Origin: Panaeolus papilionaceus
Lineage: Eukaryota; Basidiomycota; Agaricomycetes; Agaricales
Assembly (NCBI GenBank): GCA_015501605.1
Contig: JADNRZ010000011.1
Location: 1,116,001 to 1,180,000 of the forward strand
DNA length: 64,000 nucleotides
Direction of reading: 5' to 3'
Positions 11,866 to 24,525 of the stretch are shown here, piece by piece; position 1 is the stretch's first letter; every line of letters begins with the position of its first letter. The notes under the pieces are model-generated. The model was not told the origin of the DNA. It did not search any database and was given only the letters and a program-made list of their open reading frames with translations. The position numbers and the translations under genes are program-made.

Positions 11866-13944
11866 TTAAGCCATAATTGACTCTAGCGAGAGCAAGGCCC
11901 GCGACCGAGCAGCAGCAGCCTCTGCTGAATTGCCGCCAATAAGCAGGTCATGTTGATAACCCGTAGTGAGACCCTCATGCAGGAGCGCAAGTACTTTAAT
12001 CCACTGCTGACCCCAAATCACCTTCGCTTCCTTCCCTAAAACATCGAGACCGGCTAAGGGGAAACAGCGTTCAAAATAGATCGAGAAGAAATTAAACAGA
12101 ACTCACTGTAGATTAACTGAGGTGCGATGGGGTCAGCAAGTAGTCTGAAATCACTCAAGACTCTCGCAAACCACGTCCAATATCGAGGGAGGGCGAAGTA
12201 TGCGTTCTGTGGCTGCTTGGGAGGGATTTTCAAAATGTGGAAGTATACCCGTAGCATGGAGGAGATACGGTTGGAATGCTCAGCAGCTGATTCAAGGCCC
12301 GATCCGCTTTCGCTCTTGCGATAACCAGCAGCTTTAATGCGTTCCTCTTTTGATGACCAAGGATTCTTGTCATGATCTTTGTCGCCAACAAAGATAGGTA
12401 TCGGCCAGCCCCCACATCGTTGTATCAGTCTCCCAAGAAAGATTTCGGGGAAATGTTCCAGAGAATCGAGAAGGCTGTAAGCCACCTGTGCCAATGGTAC
12501 GGCGCTGTTCTTCTCTGCCGTTACTTCCGTCTCTGCTTGTAGGAGGATTGCCTTCGCAATAGAGCCTAGCACAGTGGCGTATATCATTGGGTTGAGGGGG
12601 CCACTAGGTGGTCGTGCGATTTCAATGAGTTGTTGAGTCTATAAAACAGTCAGCATGTGCTTTATTTTCGTTATAAAGCACCCCTACGATTCTCTGAATA
12701 GCAGCTTGATCATTTGTTAACTGGCCAATCTTGGGCACAATTTGACGACGCAGTTTCAGCCAATCTGATTTAGTTTCTTTGTTGCTCTTTACAGCGGCTA
12801 TAGGACCTCCTTTTAATTGCTGTGTCCAGAACATTGTCAGAGAAGGCGTCATTTCCTTATAATCGAATCTCTTACCAATAAGTTGGCCCGGACCGCGCGC
12901 CAATCATTCTCGGGGGGATAAAACTGTAGTTTATCCCTCAAGCCCTGCTCCTCACCCAATCGACGCTCTCGTTCCTCCTCTAATTTCTTCATCTTCTCCT
13001 CAAGCTCTTTTTCCTGCCTCTCTTTTTCTTCTTCCTCGCGCTTCCTTTCCTCTTCTTCCCGTTTCCTTGCCGTCTCTTCCTGCAGACGTTTCTCCTCGAT
13101 TAGTCTACGCTTCATCTCCTCCTCCTTGCGTTTTTTCTCTTCTGCTTCCCGAGCCTGCCGCTCCGCCTCTAGCTTCTTAGCAAGCTTTTCTTCCTCCTGC
13201 CTTATCGATGCCTCCACTTTGTTCCATAATTCTCGTTCCCGAACTTGCCATTTACTTCTTAGCTCGTTCTCGACCTGCAATTGTTGTTGCTTGAATTGCG
13301 CCAGCTTGTTCTGGATTTCAGCGTTTTGGTGAGATTGAATGGCGGCCAGCCGCTGTTGTTCCTGCAGTCGTAATTTCTCTTGTTCATCGGACTTGTTCGT
13401 CTGTGTCATTGAGAACTGTTTTCGAGCAGTTCTCTAAGGGCCGATGAGATACAGCAATTTAGACGGTAAAAATAGGTGACCCACAAAAGCGTCTTTCCTT
13501 GTCTGTTTCTCCCACTCTTCATAAGGGTCGTGATGTCTTGTTCTTAGCCGTATGGCCGCGATTGTGTCTTCCAAATTGCGGTCTTCCAGAGGTGTCTGTC
13601 TCGTTCTCTCTGGACGCCTACCCGAAAAACAAAAATCAGACGGAGCAGTTGTATAAAATAGTCAAAACTCACAAAGACATCTTACTTATATTCATTGAAA
13701 GAATAAAAGAAGACTCGCTGGATGTCGAGCTTGCAATTGAAACATTGTCATCCGACTCGGAAGTATCGCTAGAGTCAACAACGACATCGTAGTCCTCGGA
13801 GTCTGAGTCTGACTGCAGCCCAAACGTTGACGCGTGCCGTGGTTTACTAGGTACGATCTCAACTTCAAAATTATATCATGGAAGAGATAGGACAAACCTC
13901 CGTTCTGGGCTGGGTGAATATGATCTGGGAACTCCAAAGCGCAT
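11866..13944 (-). CDS. GLE1: mRNA export factor GLE1
   Basis: Nuclear-pore-associated factor that, with inositol hexakisphosphate, activates the DEAD-box helicase Dbp5 during mRNA export. The start at 13944 begins MRFGVPRSYSPSPERR. An acidic serine-rich segment follows (SDSDSEDYDVVVDSSDTSES), then EEWEKQTRKDAFV. A long highly charged coiled coil fills 12900-13400. The conserved C-terminal GLE1 domain runs from about 12890 down to 11866: DYKEMTPSLTMFWTQQLKG, VLGSIAKAILLQAETEV, LGRLIQRCGGWPIPIF, and YWTWFARVLSDF. The last exon ends SLESIMA and TAA at 11866. The order of coiled coil then helical domain, and the total length, fit the family. A single-copy housekeeping gene, useful as an anchor for comparing this locus between species. 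Confidence 0.88.
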
Positions 13945-15059
13945 AGCTCATTCCCAATGAGATTTTACACGCTAAAAGCTCACTAGACGTTATAGCCTGC
14001 TGAGAAAGATCTTGGACGATGAACAAGAAGATAATTTGAGAGCTTGCAGTACTCGTAAGGGTTCAAGAGAGCAAGGACTCGGAACGAGGTCATGGTGAAC
14101 ACCTCGTGTTGACACGCTCCACGTGACGTGGAAATAGACCTGCGAGTCGCGACCTCCTGGACTCCAACTCAGTGTTATTTCATTGTAAAGTCCACTGTCA
14201 CCAAGTCCTCCCTTTGTTGAGACTGTTTAGACCTGATTTATGGTATCTTTGTTCACACTCTCTGTGCAATGGAGATGCAGCACGGCCAAATCAAGCTGGT
14301 ACGACTTCAATTCTTGGGCCCGGAGAAGTCAACTAGTCATTGCACGCGTCAATGACCACACATTTCCGTGTTGCGCAGGATTTAACGGGGAATTGATATA
14401 TAAACTTGTCTCTGGCTAAGAACGGCTTCATCGAGATACGTAAAGTCGAGGGGCGTTTCGGTTTGCCCAGCCTGTAGCAAGTGACATGCAACAAGCGTGC
14501 CAAGTCCTATAAAACGAGGAAAGAACAAGGGTCTTATCACCACTGTCTTTGATTCTGCCCACGTTAAGGTAGCTTCGAAGACACCGAGTTTTTCATGAGG
14601 CGTATATGTACTGGTTGGACGACAGGACCAGCCTGCCGGTGTCAGTGGTGTGTGTACGCTTCCACTAAGACGCCAGAAGTGAATGTGCAGTGCTCGTCAA
14701 CTGGTAGAGATCTAACATCTGGGTTCGGCGTTCAACACCAATGACAATCTTACAACTTCACGAATCCGTTGCCTCATCTCCAGCCTCATCTCAGACTCTG
14801 CTCTTTCAGCCTATAGCAGGACTACTTGCTGTTATCAGATCCTATGCGGAATATCTAGGGGAATCGCAGGCATAGATTCAAAGACAAAGACACAAATTCT
14901 AGTTGGTATGTAAAGGCGCTTTGATCATCAACATAGTCTTCTACATTACAAATACAGATTTCAACACTTGTTTCCTGACTTTCGCAGTGTTGGGTGTCTA
15001 GCGCGGTGGTATCACGAGTCGGGTATTGACAGGATAGCTCGAAGATCTTCAACGACGGA
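13945..15059. other. Intergenic region, no gene recognised
   Basis: About 1.1 kb between the start of GLE1 and the end of the kinase-fold gene. The minus-strand open frame at 14855-15124 looks like read-through past the kinase-fold stop rather than a separate gene. Nothing else stands out. Confidence 0.45.
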
Positions 15060-15952
15060 CTATTGGCCTGTAGAACATATAATGTTGTCAGATACGGCCA
15101 CCCAGCTGCAGGCTTCGAGAGCAACGGCGCTTACCCCAAATTTGCATGCTGTAGCGACAGATATCCCAGAGATGACTGCACCCAAACTTATTCTCGTCGG
15201 GCTTGCTCTCCCCAGGGCAGAAATTCATGTCGCAGTGGCATTCATGATCCAGAGTCGACTGACCAAAATCAATGATTCTGATCTCCCCATCTTGCTGAAG
15301 AATGTTTCTTTCCGCAAAGTCGCCATGAAGCATTCCCAGCTGATGGAGGGATCCCAGACCTCGCAGGATTTGGAGTCTTGGACGAGTTGTACCGATTGTG
15401 GATCGGCCATTGGTCTAAGGGGTTGAATTCTATGACACAGAACAGTTTTGAGGCGTACCTCGTATCGACGGGGAGCACGTAAAACGGTTTTTGGAGGACC
15501 TCGCCCCAGCATTCCAGTGCCAGACACGTGACAGGATCTCCATCTTCGCTGGTGCCAAGATAAAGCCCATAACTATGGGGAACAACGGAGCCTTGCAGAG
15601 ACTGCAGCGGTCCAGCGTACATCCGGGCCTCGTCGACGAGGTCCTCTATAAAATCCTCCCGCAGAGCAAATTTCAGGATAACTGAAGAATTCTTCGACCA
15701 GGAGCTGCCGTCTTTGAATCCCCTTCGTTCCATTATAGCACCACAAAATACTGGTGCGTCCGAGTAGATGTCTCCGATTACTTTAGGCTCGACCTTGACG
15801 TGGAGGTCATTTGGTACCAGTGGCACTCGTTGACCTTTAGAAGGTGGTGGCAGGACGGATCCCGGGACAAGGCTCAGGTCGTACTCTTTGCCTCGCCACC
15901 CCGACCACTCGGATGGAAATTCGACGTGAAGGGATGTTAAAGTCGTCCTCAT
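15060..15952 (-). CDS. Protein-kinase-like fold protein (orphan phosphotransferase)
   Basis: Probable member of the kinase-like superfamily that in fungi includes orphan protein-kinase-like and aminoglycoside-phosphotransferase-like proteins. The second exon encodes LGMLHGDFAERNIL, matching the catalytic loop HxDxxxxN, and IRIIDFGQST, matching the metal-binding DFG. The first exon (15952 to about 15490) carries an N-lobe with SSVILKFALREDFIEDLVDEARMY, where the lysine and glutamate are in the right order for VAIK and the C-helix. An intron near 15425-15488 joins QKPFY to a segment ending LQILRGLGSLHQLG. A final short exon after an intron ending near 15067 gives stop TAG at 15060. The protein is short (about 270 residues), so it may lack the full C-lobe. 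Substrate unknown. Confidence 0.6.
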
Positions 15953-17107
15953 TATAAACGGTGATGGTACTGGAGAGACAGCGGTTCGTTATGGCAGGTT
16001 CTTGAGATGGAAAACTGGTAGTCAATACCAATAACAGGCGCTTAACAGTGCAAAGTCGAACGCAGACGAAAGGAAGGACGGTTACAAGTAAATGGCGAAT
16101 AATTAATGGCCATATTTAAAGAAAACAAAGGTATGGCAACAATTTGGGCATGTTTACCCGCTGATCAACTTTCAAGAGTACTCCACTTCGCATCAGTTTT
16201 ATCACCAGCCGTTGCTTTAACGTAATTCCTTCGTTGTAATTATTACGCGTCCTCAAGCATCCTGTGTGGGGTTGCTGTCTATATCCCCTGCTTCCTTGGA
16301 GTATACAATCCAACAGGTCAGTTAAGTCAGAATATTGAGGTATTGAGTCTGACCAACACTCTTGAAAGAACGCAACACAGGGCTCGATAGTCGACTTCTG
16401 CTCGATATCTATGCATACTCTTGGGTGGGCTTGGTATTATGTCGTCATACCAAGTCGCGCGTATCGTCCTCCCGACTTTGCCTAAAGTGGTGATCACCTA
16501 CGGAACCCATACAACCTCCGCCACATCTGGATAATAGGTACTGATTGTGGCGTGTTAGATGCCAATCTAACCGAGAGATGGGAGCTCTACAACGTCATAT
16601 TTCCGAAGAAAACAAACGGTTTCAAGAATGTCCGAGTCTAGACTACGCACACATAACCAATCATGAGGTTTGGAGGTACAGTTCGTTGGCAGGAGGAGTG
16701 CCCCCCCGCCGTTTTTATTTCTCAAAGCTCCACTCGAAGCCAATAATTCTTTAAGCGGGACCATGAGTCTGAATTTTTTTTGATGACCAACATCCTCCAT
16801 TGACACCATCATTACATTTCGGGCGAGGTGGGACAAGCTTCAAGGCCTTCCTTTCCTCCTGATCATCTTTCTTCTCAGATCAAGACGATTATTTGCTCTC
16901 AGCCTCTTCACGTCTTGCATAGCCGCGGCTGCAACGAATGCTTTGATTTGTCTTTGGACTTCTAATGCTGAGCTTGTCAGCCACCCTTGGCCCCTTTCCT
17001 TGCAGGTAAGCCATATTTTGAACCAGACTAAAGATACATCAGTCTCATTCTGAGCTGTCTGGGATTCTAGGTCAACCGTCAGCCTTCACGATTAGGAGAA
17101 CTGGCGA
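15953..17107. other. Intergenic region, no gene recognised
   Basis: Short frames only, for example minus-strand 16567-16836, which has no motif and no signal peptide. The right end contains the promoter of the CFEM-like gene. Confidence 0.4.
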
Positions 17108-17114
17108 TATAAAA
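17108..17114 (+). promoter_or_regulatory. TATA box of the CFEM-like gene
   Basis: TATAAAA, 109 bp upstream of the ATG at 17223. It is followed by a pyrimidine-rich stretch (CATCATCGTCCC, CTTTCTCCC) typical of fungal core promoters. Confidence 0.5.
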
Positions 17115-17222
17115 TGCGATGTCGAAGCGCACTATTTCTCCATCATCGTCCCTTGCACTTTCTCCCGCTTTACTAAAAAACACAAAAACCAGCCCTAACT
17201 CGCCTTTTGTCCATTGCTCATA

Positions 17223-17758
17223 ATGCGCTTCTCAGCTGTTGCCCTTACTCTCTTTGGCATCGCCGCTACCGCTTCTGCGTTGACGCAGCAGGCTCGCGAC
17301 GACGACGGCAGTTACAACAACAAGGACGGCGGAAAGGATGGTTATGACAATAAATACGCCAACAAGTACGATGACAAGTCCGACGAGAAGTATAATGGAT
17401 TCCCAAGTACGCCTTTATTCTAGCCTTCCCTTTACTTTATCTTGAGCATTTGCTGACCATCCATTTCTATCGACAGAATGCGCCGTCGATAACTGCATCC
17501 CTAAAGACTACCGCTACGGCTGCGCCGCGCAGGACTACCAATGCTACTGTGGAAAGCAGGAGTTCTACGACTATTACGAGAAATGCGCCAAGGACAACTG
17601 CAAGGACGACGGTAGGGAAAAAGCTTGTAAAGTGATGGATGACAAGTGCAAGTCTTATGTGCGTCCCTCTTCTCAGCTTCTTTGATCCCTTTCACGGCTC
17701 TGACCACTCCGTCTTGCAGAACATGCCCTGGCCTCCCGCCAAGAAGTCTGACTACTAG
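17223..17758 (+). CDS. Small secreted CFEM-like cysteine-rich protein
   Basis: Secreted or cell-surface protein; CFEM proteins bind haem or iron, or act in adhesion and host interaction. The ATG at 17223 is followed by a clear signal peptide (MRFSAVALTLFGIAATASA). A hydrophilic spacer rich in Asp, Lys, Asn and Tyr (about residues 25-60) precedes a cysteine-rich domain with spacing C-x4-C-x8-C-x6-C-x-C-x11-C-x4-C-x8-C-x6-C. The first seven cysteines follow the CFEM layout, and an aspartate lies between cysteines 3 and 4, where CFEM proteins hold the iron-binding Asp. There are nine cysteines rather than the usual eight. Two introns (near 17409-17476 and 17661-17719) join in frame and the protein ends MPWPPAKKSDY. 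No GPI-anchor signal is seen, so it is probably released. Confidence 0.75.
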
Positions 17759-18857
17759 ATGAATGTCGGATGCCTCACTGGGATGGTCATTATAATAAAC
17801 ACCAACTAGGACGATGATGTACTAAAAAATAATCTAGAAAATGATGTAAAAGCTGTAGATACTCTCATATCGGGTTCTCTTGTAAAATATTTATATCCTG
17901 AATCCATAGAATTTTCTACGTATTTCGCGCATGGCTCCGTAAGGGGACCCTCCGTCGGTTTCTGCGTGTGCAATGTGCATTACTTATCGTCTCAAAACTA
18001 TCAGGGGGTTTCAGGCGTATATATCGAGAAGCGGCGACTTCTCGATGTGACGAACAAATCGGCATGTATGATATGACACAATGAAATTGAAATTCAACAT
18101 TATTAGGAAGTATCAATAATTCGGAAGTCGAAGGGGTTCGGACGAGTAGAAACTAGTGAAGAATGAAAAGGAAAGCGGGGTATTCGGGTGGAAAGATGTC
18201 CATGGAAAAATGGGAAAGGTATTGCATTTTTTACAAATTACGTGCAATAAGGGTATCTTAGTCTAGGAAGAATAATAAAAGGCAAACAGGAAGGCGAAAG
18301 TATGAATGCCGAGGAATGCTGTGGGTGCAACAAATACCGAAGATAATTAAATACAGATACCCAGAAATAGTAGATACGCAGATATAAAATTGAATAGCTA
18401 TCCCGCAGACGACGAGGAATGGGCCGAAAGAGGAGGCCTTGTCGCCCTGAGTTTTCAAAACGGGACAAGGCAGCAGAACGTTAGGATATCCCCGAGTCAA
18501 AGCTTGCTAGCTTGAGCTTCCACTGTCCGTTGTAAACAACAAAATAAGGTCTTACATTAGGACACAGTCAAAAAAAGTAAGGGGCTCCCAACGTACTTGT
18601 CCCGCTCCTGTCTAACCTCAGCGTTGCGGACCAGACGAACGTCGTTGGCCGTGGTTATCAGGGGGGAACGAGGAGCAGAGACCCGGTGAGCTCGGGATGA
18701 CGGGCCCAAGGGTGTGTGCACGAGTACGCATGATGCACCTTGTAATGCGTAAAAAAGGGCCGAGTCAGCTGGCGTTGTCCAAAGCCGGTATAAAAATGCA
18801 TCATGCATTATGCTCAAAACGCAGGGAGGTAGTATACCAAAAAGGAGGACGGGAAGC
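17759..18857. other. Region downstream of the F-box gene, possible extra exon
   Basis: No independent gene. The minus-strand open frame 18557-18817 (VRLVRNAEVRQERDKYVGS) could be a last exon of the F-box gene to its right, because a good donor (GTAAGC) lies at the end of that gene's second exon. The splice I tried (acceptor near 18774) stops at once, so I left it out of the model. Confidence 0.3.
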
Positions 18858-19999
18858 TTACGTTCCGGCCCTGATTAATTCACTCAACCTTGGGTGCTTC
18901 CTCGCCTGGGAGAAGAAAAGACCCGTCCAGAGAATTCCGGTAGCAGGTTCGTAAAGCGAGGATGTTGGTTGGATGCAAGCTCCAACAGGGGATGCGTAAA
19001 GGTCCTTCCCGGACCACTGCCGGTCCTGGGGACGAGTCTGTTCAAAAAGATACGAACTTGATGAGGTGTTGCTGGAGAAAATGTGAGAGCTGTCGCTCAG
19101 GACAATTCGCTCCAACGAGGGGTTTGTTGAGATGCGCAGAATGGTTTCGCTCCAAACGCTGGGGAGAAGGGTGAAAAATGTTTTCAGCTTGGGAACGGTG
19201 CTCAAGGAGTGAGAGAGGGCCTTGACAGGGAATAGGTGAGGATCAAACTGTTGGATATGGCTGGGGGAACCCGAATTGTTGGTTGTGATATCATCGGATA
19301 GCCTGAAACCGATATTGACGGATTCCTATTGACTTATGAGATTGAAACAGCCACGTCGCAAGGCAGCACACATACCAGATTATTCCACAACGCCAATGCC
19401 CTGGATATCTCTGCCAGGACGTACTTGGGCTTGAAGTGCGTTAGATACACATTATTAAGCTTGCTGACCACCAAATGGGTCAGACCGGACACGTATTGAA
19501 GGCCGTCACAAAATTCTTCTGCATCCAGATCTCGGATAGTAGAGTGAAGCAGCAGGGCAGGGTTTGTCCCCAAACCAGGCGTTACGTCCAGGTTTACTTG
19601 AAGAAATTTTAAGCTATCACCGCAAAGACGCAGTAATTCACCACCCTCGGCCCATACGCCGGTAAAAATGAGGTTTTTGATGTACTGAGATAAAGATGAG
19701 TGACGCAGGAGTAGAGTAGATAGAAGACGATGTAGCTGGGTTGGGGAGATAACATGAATTGTTTCCAAGAACAGAGGTGTGCCAATCCTGTGGAACGACT
19801 TGGAGACTAGAAGAGGGGCAAGTCGATTGTGAAGCGTGGCCCTATAGCCACTTGTTGTCGTTGAATAATGCCAAGAAGGTCGTTGGGCAAGCTCGAGAGG
19901 AGCTGACACGCAAGGTGCTAGGATCTGTTCCAATATTTCCTCCGGGAAATGATCCAGCTGCATCACTGGTGACGCTCTCGGAGAAGTGGGGATATTCAT
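18858..19999 (-). CDS. F-box-like protein
   Basis: Probable substrate-recognition subunit of an SCF ubiquitin ligase. The N-terminus carries an F-box-like segment, LDHFPEEILEQILAPC, continuing through LAPLLVSKSFHRIGTPLFLE, which is the usual agaricomycete arrangement. The following leucine-rich region (YVSGLTHLVVSKLNNVYLT) is a diverged LRR-like substrate domain. An intron near 19328-19374 joins LALWNNL to ESVNIGFRLSDD in frame. The second exon ends SELIRAGT with a stop at 18858, immediately next to a donor-like GTAAGC, so one more exon is possible. F-box genes are strongly expanded in mushrooms and target prediction is not possible. Confidence 0.65.
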
Positions 20000-21675
20000 A
20001 TGGTTAGGTAGTATTTCGACAGGCAGATAGCGCCGTATGAGGATGTATCCAGAATATTGTCGGCCGTGGACTCAGCAAATGGTGATGACGAACTCTAACA
20101 ATAGAAGTGGTCGCGCTCAACCAATTTGCGCGTAATTTAACAAAAGTTCTGATTTCTTGCGTAAAGTTTAACGTTTCTGGCCAGTCAACGAGGCTTATAC
20201 GCTCACCTTCTACGCAATTATGTCCAAAAAGATCGCGGAGATTGTTCGGTACACTGGAGGATAGAGCGCTGGTACTGACTTACAAAAACCTGGGTTTCTC
20301 GAATAAAAATGCTTCCTTCTCCTGAGGTTCGTAATCACTGATTGTCTCGCCGACTTGTCCTCATAGAAATATTGTCCTCCTCAATGTTCATAAAGGAGGT
20401 ATGATCAGAAATTGTGTTCACTATGGCAGGGGGAGGTCGCAGTACGTCGCAGCCCGCACATCCCCTAGTCCTTGCTGATTACCTCGCATCACGTGGACAG
20501 GGTCGACCAACGACTATCGAGGTCGATTCTTTTGCACTGATCAGACTCTCGAGGACGACCAACGATTCATTTTGGCATTTCAATCAGTGTTTTCTTACCG
20601 TTTATATGACACAGGTCATTTGCTTTGGACACCCGAAAAATCTTTTGCATTGAGTGATGTGAACCGACTTGCCCGAGTTTTGATTTGGTTGTCCAGGTTT
20701 CCCGAGCGTTAGCAACTTGAAGGCTTCATACAGTGGGTACATATGTAAAAACGACCAAGTATATGTATTCCGTCTTATGGTAACTTTCTTCTTAAGAAAA
20801 GGAACCAAAAAATGCCTACTCCATGTCTTATGAAATGAGATGTCAACGCGATATGAACGTTTGAACCCACAAATTTTCTTTGAAAGAGATGAATTACAAG
20901 GCCCATTCTGTGTCCGCACACATTCAGTTCATAGATGAACAGTTTGAGTAAACCTACTCGATAGACATCGCCAAGCCCTGACCTTTCGGAGGCCCATTGG
21001 GAGCTCAGTTCATTTTCATTTTTGATTCATCCAGGGAAATCGTTTCACCGTCAGAGGCAGTCACTGAAACGTCCCGAGAAGCGCATTGGCATAGATTGGC
21101 ATAGCAGGCGGTGACCTATGCGCTAGCGAGCGGCTACCCGACTTCAAACACAATTGCCAGCTGAAATTGACGTCTCTGCGAGTCAACTTTCAAGGCCAGT
21201 GCAGATACAAAAAAACTGGGTGTCCTCTGTGCGTATTGTCCCTGCACTGGTGTTCCGTGTACCTACAGCAACCGCGCCGCAAAAGATCTTTGTGTTGGAG
21301 CAACGTTGGAGACAATAGACCAACAGGTGAACATTGAAACAACAAGTAGAGTAAAGCCTCCAGTTTGGTAGGTAATCAGTTTGATGGCGACAAACAGCGT
21401 TGCATGTCTCATTGTATTCAGTGGCTTCCTCTTGGCTTCAGCCTTAAGCCAAGCTCCAGCAGACTGCAGTGCCACTGCCTCTTTCGATCACTTTTATTAG
21501 TGTGGGCGTCGTTTCAGCTTTCTTCCATCCTTCCTTCTCCAGTGCTCCACTAGGCCTAGTGCCACTTCTATTTTATTCTTCAAAGCGCAGTTTCGAGCAA
21601 AGCCCTCGTTTCACGCGTCTATATTTTATCACTCATTTTTGTTGATTTCACTGTTGTTGAACGCTTCACTTCATT
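20000..21675. other. Intergenic region, no gene recognised
   Basis: About 1.7 kb with small open frames lacking motifs. It separates the divergently transcribed F-box gene and beta-propeller lactonase, so it should hold both promoters. Confidence 0.45.
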
Positions 21676-23067
21676 ATGGTGAATCTTACCATCCTAGCAG
21701 GCGGATTTTCAACATTCATCGCGACATATATTTTTAACTCGGACACTGCAACTCTAACACTCACGAAACGAACTGAAACTGGCCCAAGTCCCTCATGGAT
21801 TGCTTCGCATCCCACAAACCTAAGCGTTCTCTAGTAAGCAGAGCTCAATTTATCTTGGCTTCGGCACCTTTGAATTTACTTCTCGGAATGTAGTGCGGTC
21901 AACGAAGTTGTACCTTCTGGTCAGCTACAGTCGTTCTTGATTGATTCGGAGGGCGGGTTGCAGCTGGTAGATACGGTGTCAAGTGGAGGGTCTGGACCTA
22001 CCTTCACCAACCCACTATCAACGGGTGAGGTTACTGCAATGAATGTGCGTTCTTCTTCATTTAAGCATCAATCCATGCCTCATTGCTTATGTACCGCAGT
22101 TTGGTTCACCTAATTGCTCTCTTGTTGCAACTGAGCCTAATGATCCCGCTCGCTTCCTGCGAGACTCGCCAGTGGTCAACTTCCCCGTCAACGGCGGACC
22201 TTCGAACCCCCACATGTCGCTTGAGCACAAAGGAGAAGTTTTTGTCCCTGACCTTGTATGTGCTCGTCTATCCCATGTTCCCCTTCGTAGTCTCACTATG
22301 TTGCCCATAATGCATAGGGTGCTGATAAGATCTGGAGATTGGTCAATGATGGTGCACCCGGCAAATTCAAAGTGCAAGGGCAGATCGACGTCGCTCCCGA
22401 GAATGGACCGCGACATATTGCTATTCAAGACGATGTTTTGTTCACCGTCAATGAGCTCACCTCCACGCTGACAGCACAGCAAATTCCCGCGGCGCCGAAC
22501 GGCACTACTTTTCCTGTCATTGCCAACGTATCTATTATCCCACCTACACCTCCCACAGGGGCCAGTGGTGCACCATTCAACGGATCCTTCTTCGGAGCTG
22601 AAATTCTCATCTCAACACCGACAGAAAAGTTCCCGGACCCACTCATCTACGTGAGCAACCGGAACCTTGGCCCAGATCTTGACCCTCGGGGAGATTCGAT
22701 TGCTATTTTCCAATTCAAGAGGTCGGGAGTTGCTCCTCCCACCACTCCTCCCCAGCGTCGCCGTTTACACTCACGCAACTTCCTTTCTTATGTGAAGCGC
22801 GATGCTACACCCCAGTCGTTGTGTTGCACGCCTGTGGACGCTGTTCAGGGAACCTTGGAGCTCCAAGCACAAGTCTTCACTGGTTTACAACAGATTCGAA
22901 GCATGGCACTGGGACGAGTCTCAGACGGCGGAGATGAGTTCTTAATTGCAGGAGGTAATGTCGCTGGCGGCGTTGTTGTGTATCAGAGAGTGGACGGTGG
23001 ACGGGATCTTGAAGAAGTTGCGAGGAATACGGACATTGCTAGTCGCACCTCATTTGCATTTGTGTAA
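21676..23067 (+). CDS. Beta-propeller lactonase-like protein
   Basis: Resembles the seven-bladed beta-propeller lactonase family, which includes 6-phosphogluconolactonase-type enzymes and fungal carboxy-cis,cis-muconate cyclase. The start at 21676 (MVNLTILAGGFSTFIATYIF) is followed by repeated short beta segments. Visible hallmarks are NPHMSLEHKGEVFVPDLGAD across an intron, APENGPRHIA, DPLIYVSNRN followed by RGDSIAIF, and EFLIAGGNVAGGVVVYQR near the end. These correspond to the family's conserved GPRH, YVSNR-DSI and AGN-VxVY motifs. Four short introns (near 21833-21892, 22044-22100, 22257-22318) keep the frame. An insert with TTPPQRRRLHSRNF and a CC pair near residues 320-360 looks variable. 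Substrate unproven: sugar lactone or muconate. It is convergent with the decarboxylase/hydrolase fusion gene. Confidence 0.72.
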
Positions 23068-24525
23068 TAGCACCTTTGGTCTGATTGGTCAACTTTGCTC
23101 TGATTCAAATTTAGTTAACATTACATTGAAGTCGTGCGATTTGGCTATTGAAAGGAGCTGGATGCATGATGCAACCGTGTAACTGAGGATTCGCTAAAAT
23201 GATTCCATTGAGACCTCATTTACAATTTCAAGGTCCTTCCGAACGAGGTGGAGAATGAATTTGCAATGGCCAGAACCCAATGAAGCATCTTGTTTGCTTC
23301 TTTAGAAATTGGGGTCTCTTCGACGCCGACCTCACCGTCGCAGCCGCTCTATCAGAGAGGCCACAGTCCAGAATTTCCCCATAAATTAAATAAATAATGA
23401 GGGTATCTACCTGGAGCCAGTCGGGTACACTAAGGAGGTCTACAAGAGACATACACGCAAGGGCGCCACCCGCCTCCCCACTGAGCGCCAGGATTCTCGG
23501 CTTCTACATAAGATCATACACATAGCATCCGAATTCGGAGAAGAAGGGTTAAATGTACATATTGAAAAGAATATGTTCCAGACGCAGGGCTGCCAGCTTT
23601 CCTTATTAGTTTAAAGTTCGATCGTTGGCCATTGAACATAACCCCTGTCAAGGGCACAGATCTATGCGATCCTTGATCAGCGCCTATCATACGACAGGGA
23701 AAATGCTGGGTCTGTTCGCCGTGGTTCCCGTTTGCGATGAGTTGCCGTCCCTTGAGGGTGGAGTGGAAATAAACGCATGGCGCGTTCTCGATTTTTGTTC
23801 CCGGAGCCTGGTCCTGGCTGAACTGCAGCCAATGCCGTGTTCGACCAGCGTTTGCCCATGACTCCGGCGTTATAGGAGAATGCCCACAGGTGCATGAACC
23901 TGAGCAAAATGGGGTATCAGTCATCGAAAGGTGGGTAGCGGTATTAGCAGCTGAAAGTACCTATCTTGACGTTGAGCACCGTCCTTTTTGCGAATCGTCT
24001 GGCATGACTGTCGGCGCTACTGATCAGTGAGCGCCTATGCTATCGCCGCAAACGAGTCAGTTGAAAGAGTCGTCCTCAACAATATCCATGTGCACTTACC
24101 ATTAGATGGCCACGTTTATGAGCCGATGTGACTTTTGGATGAGGGAGGAAGGCTGGGGAATATTTAATAGAGCTGGGCGTTAAGTTTTTCTGGTGGGTAT
24201 TTATATTGTACCCTCGGCCGTGTGTGCTACTTTTGCACATCACAAGTTTTCTGGCTTTGCAGTTAAATCTCAGATAACGGTGCTCCTGAGTCGCCTGACG
24301 TTTTTGACAGGGCTCTGATTGAAATTCGGCCTCAGTTCACTTCGCAATAATAACCCGCAAAGGTCTATAAGCAAGCACTGTATGTAAATGAACCAACGAC
24401 ATCATCGCACAAAAATAGCCAATGTCGCGATTTTTCTTGGGAGACATGTCTTAATTGATTTATACATATGTATGTAATAGTAATACATTGCACATGCGTG
24501 TGCTATTCATTTGCGATATAATTAC
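23068..24525. other. Intergenic region, one unassigned open frame
   Basis: Lies between two convergent genes. A 136-codon minus-strand frame (23514-23924) contains a few cysteines (CSGSCTCGHS) but has no signal peptide, recognisable domain or splice support, so I do not call it a gene. Confidence 0.4.

Noticed and set aside
13126..13332. Ser/Cys-rich plus-strand frame
   Set aside because: Antisense shadow of the GLE1 coiled-coil exon.
23514..23924. 136-codon minus-strand frame with several cysteines
   Set aside because: No signal peptide, domain or splice support; probably chance.
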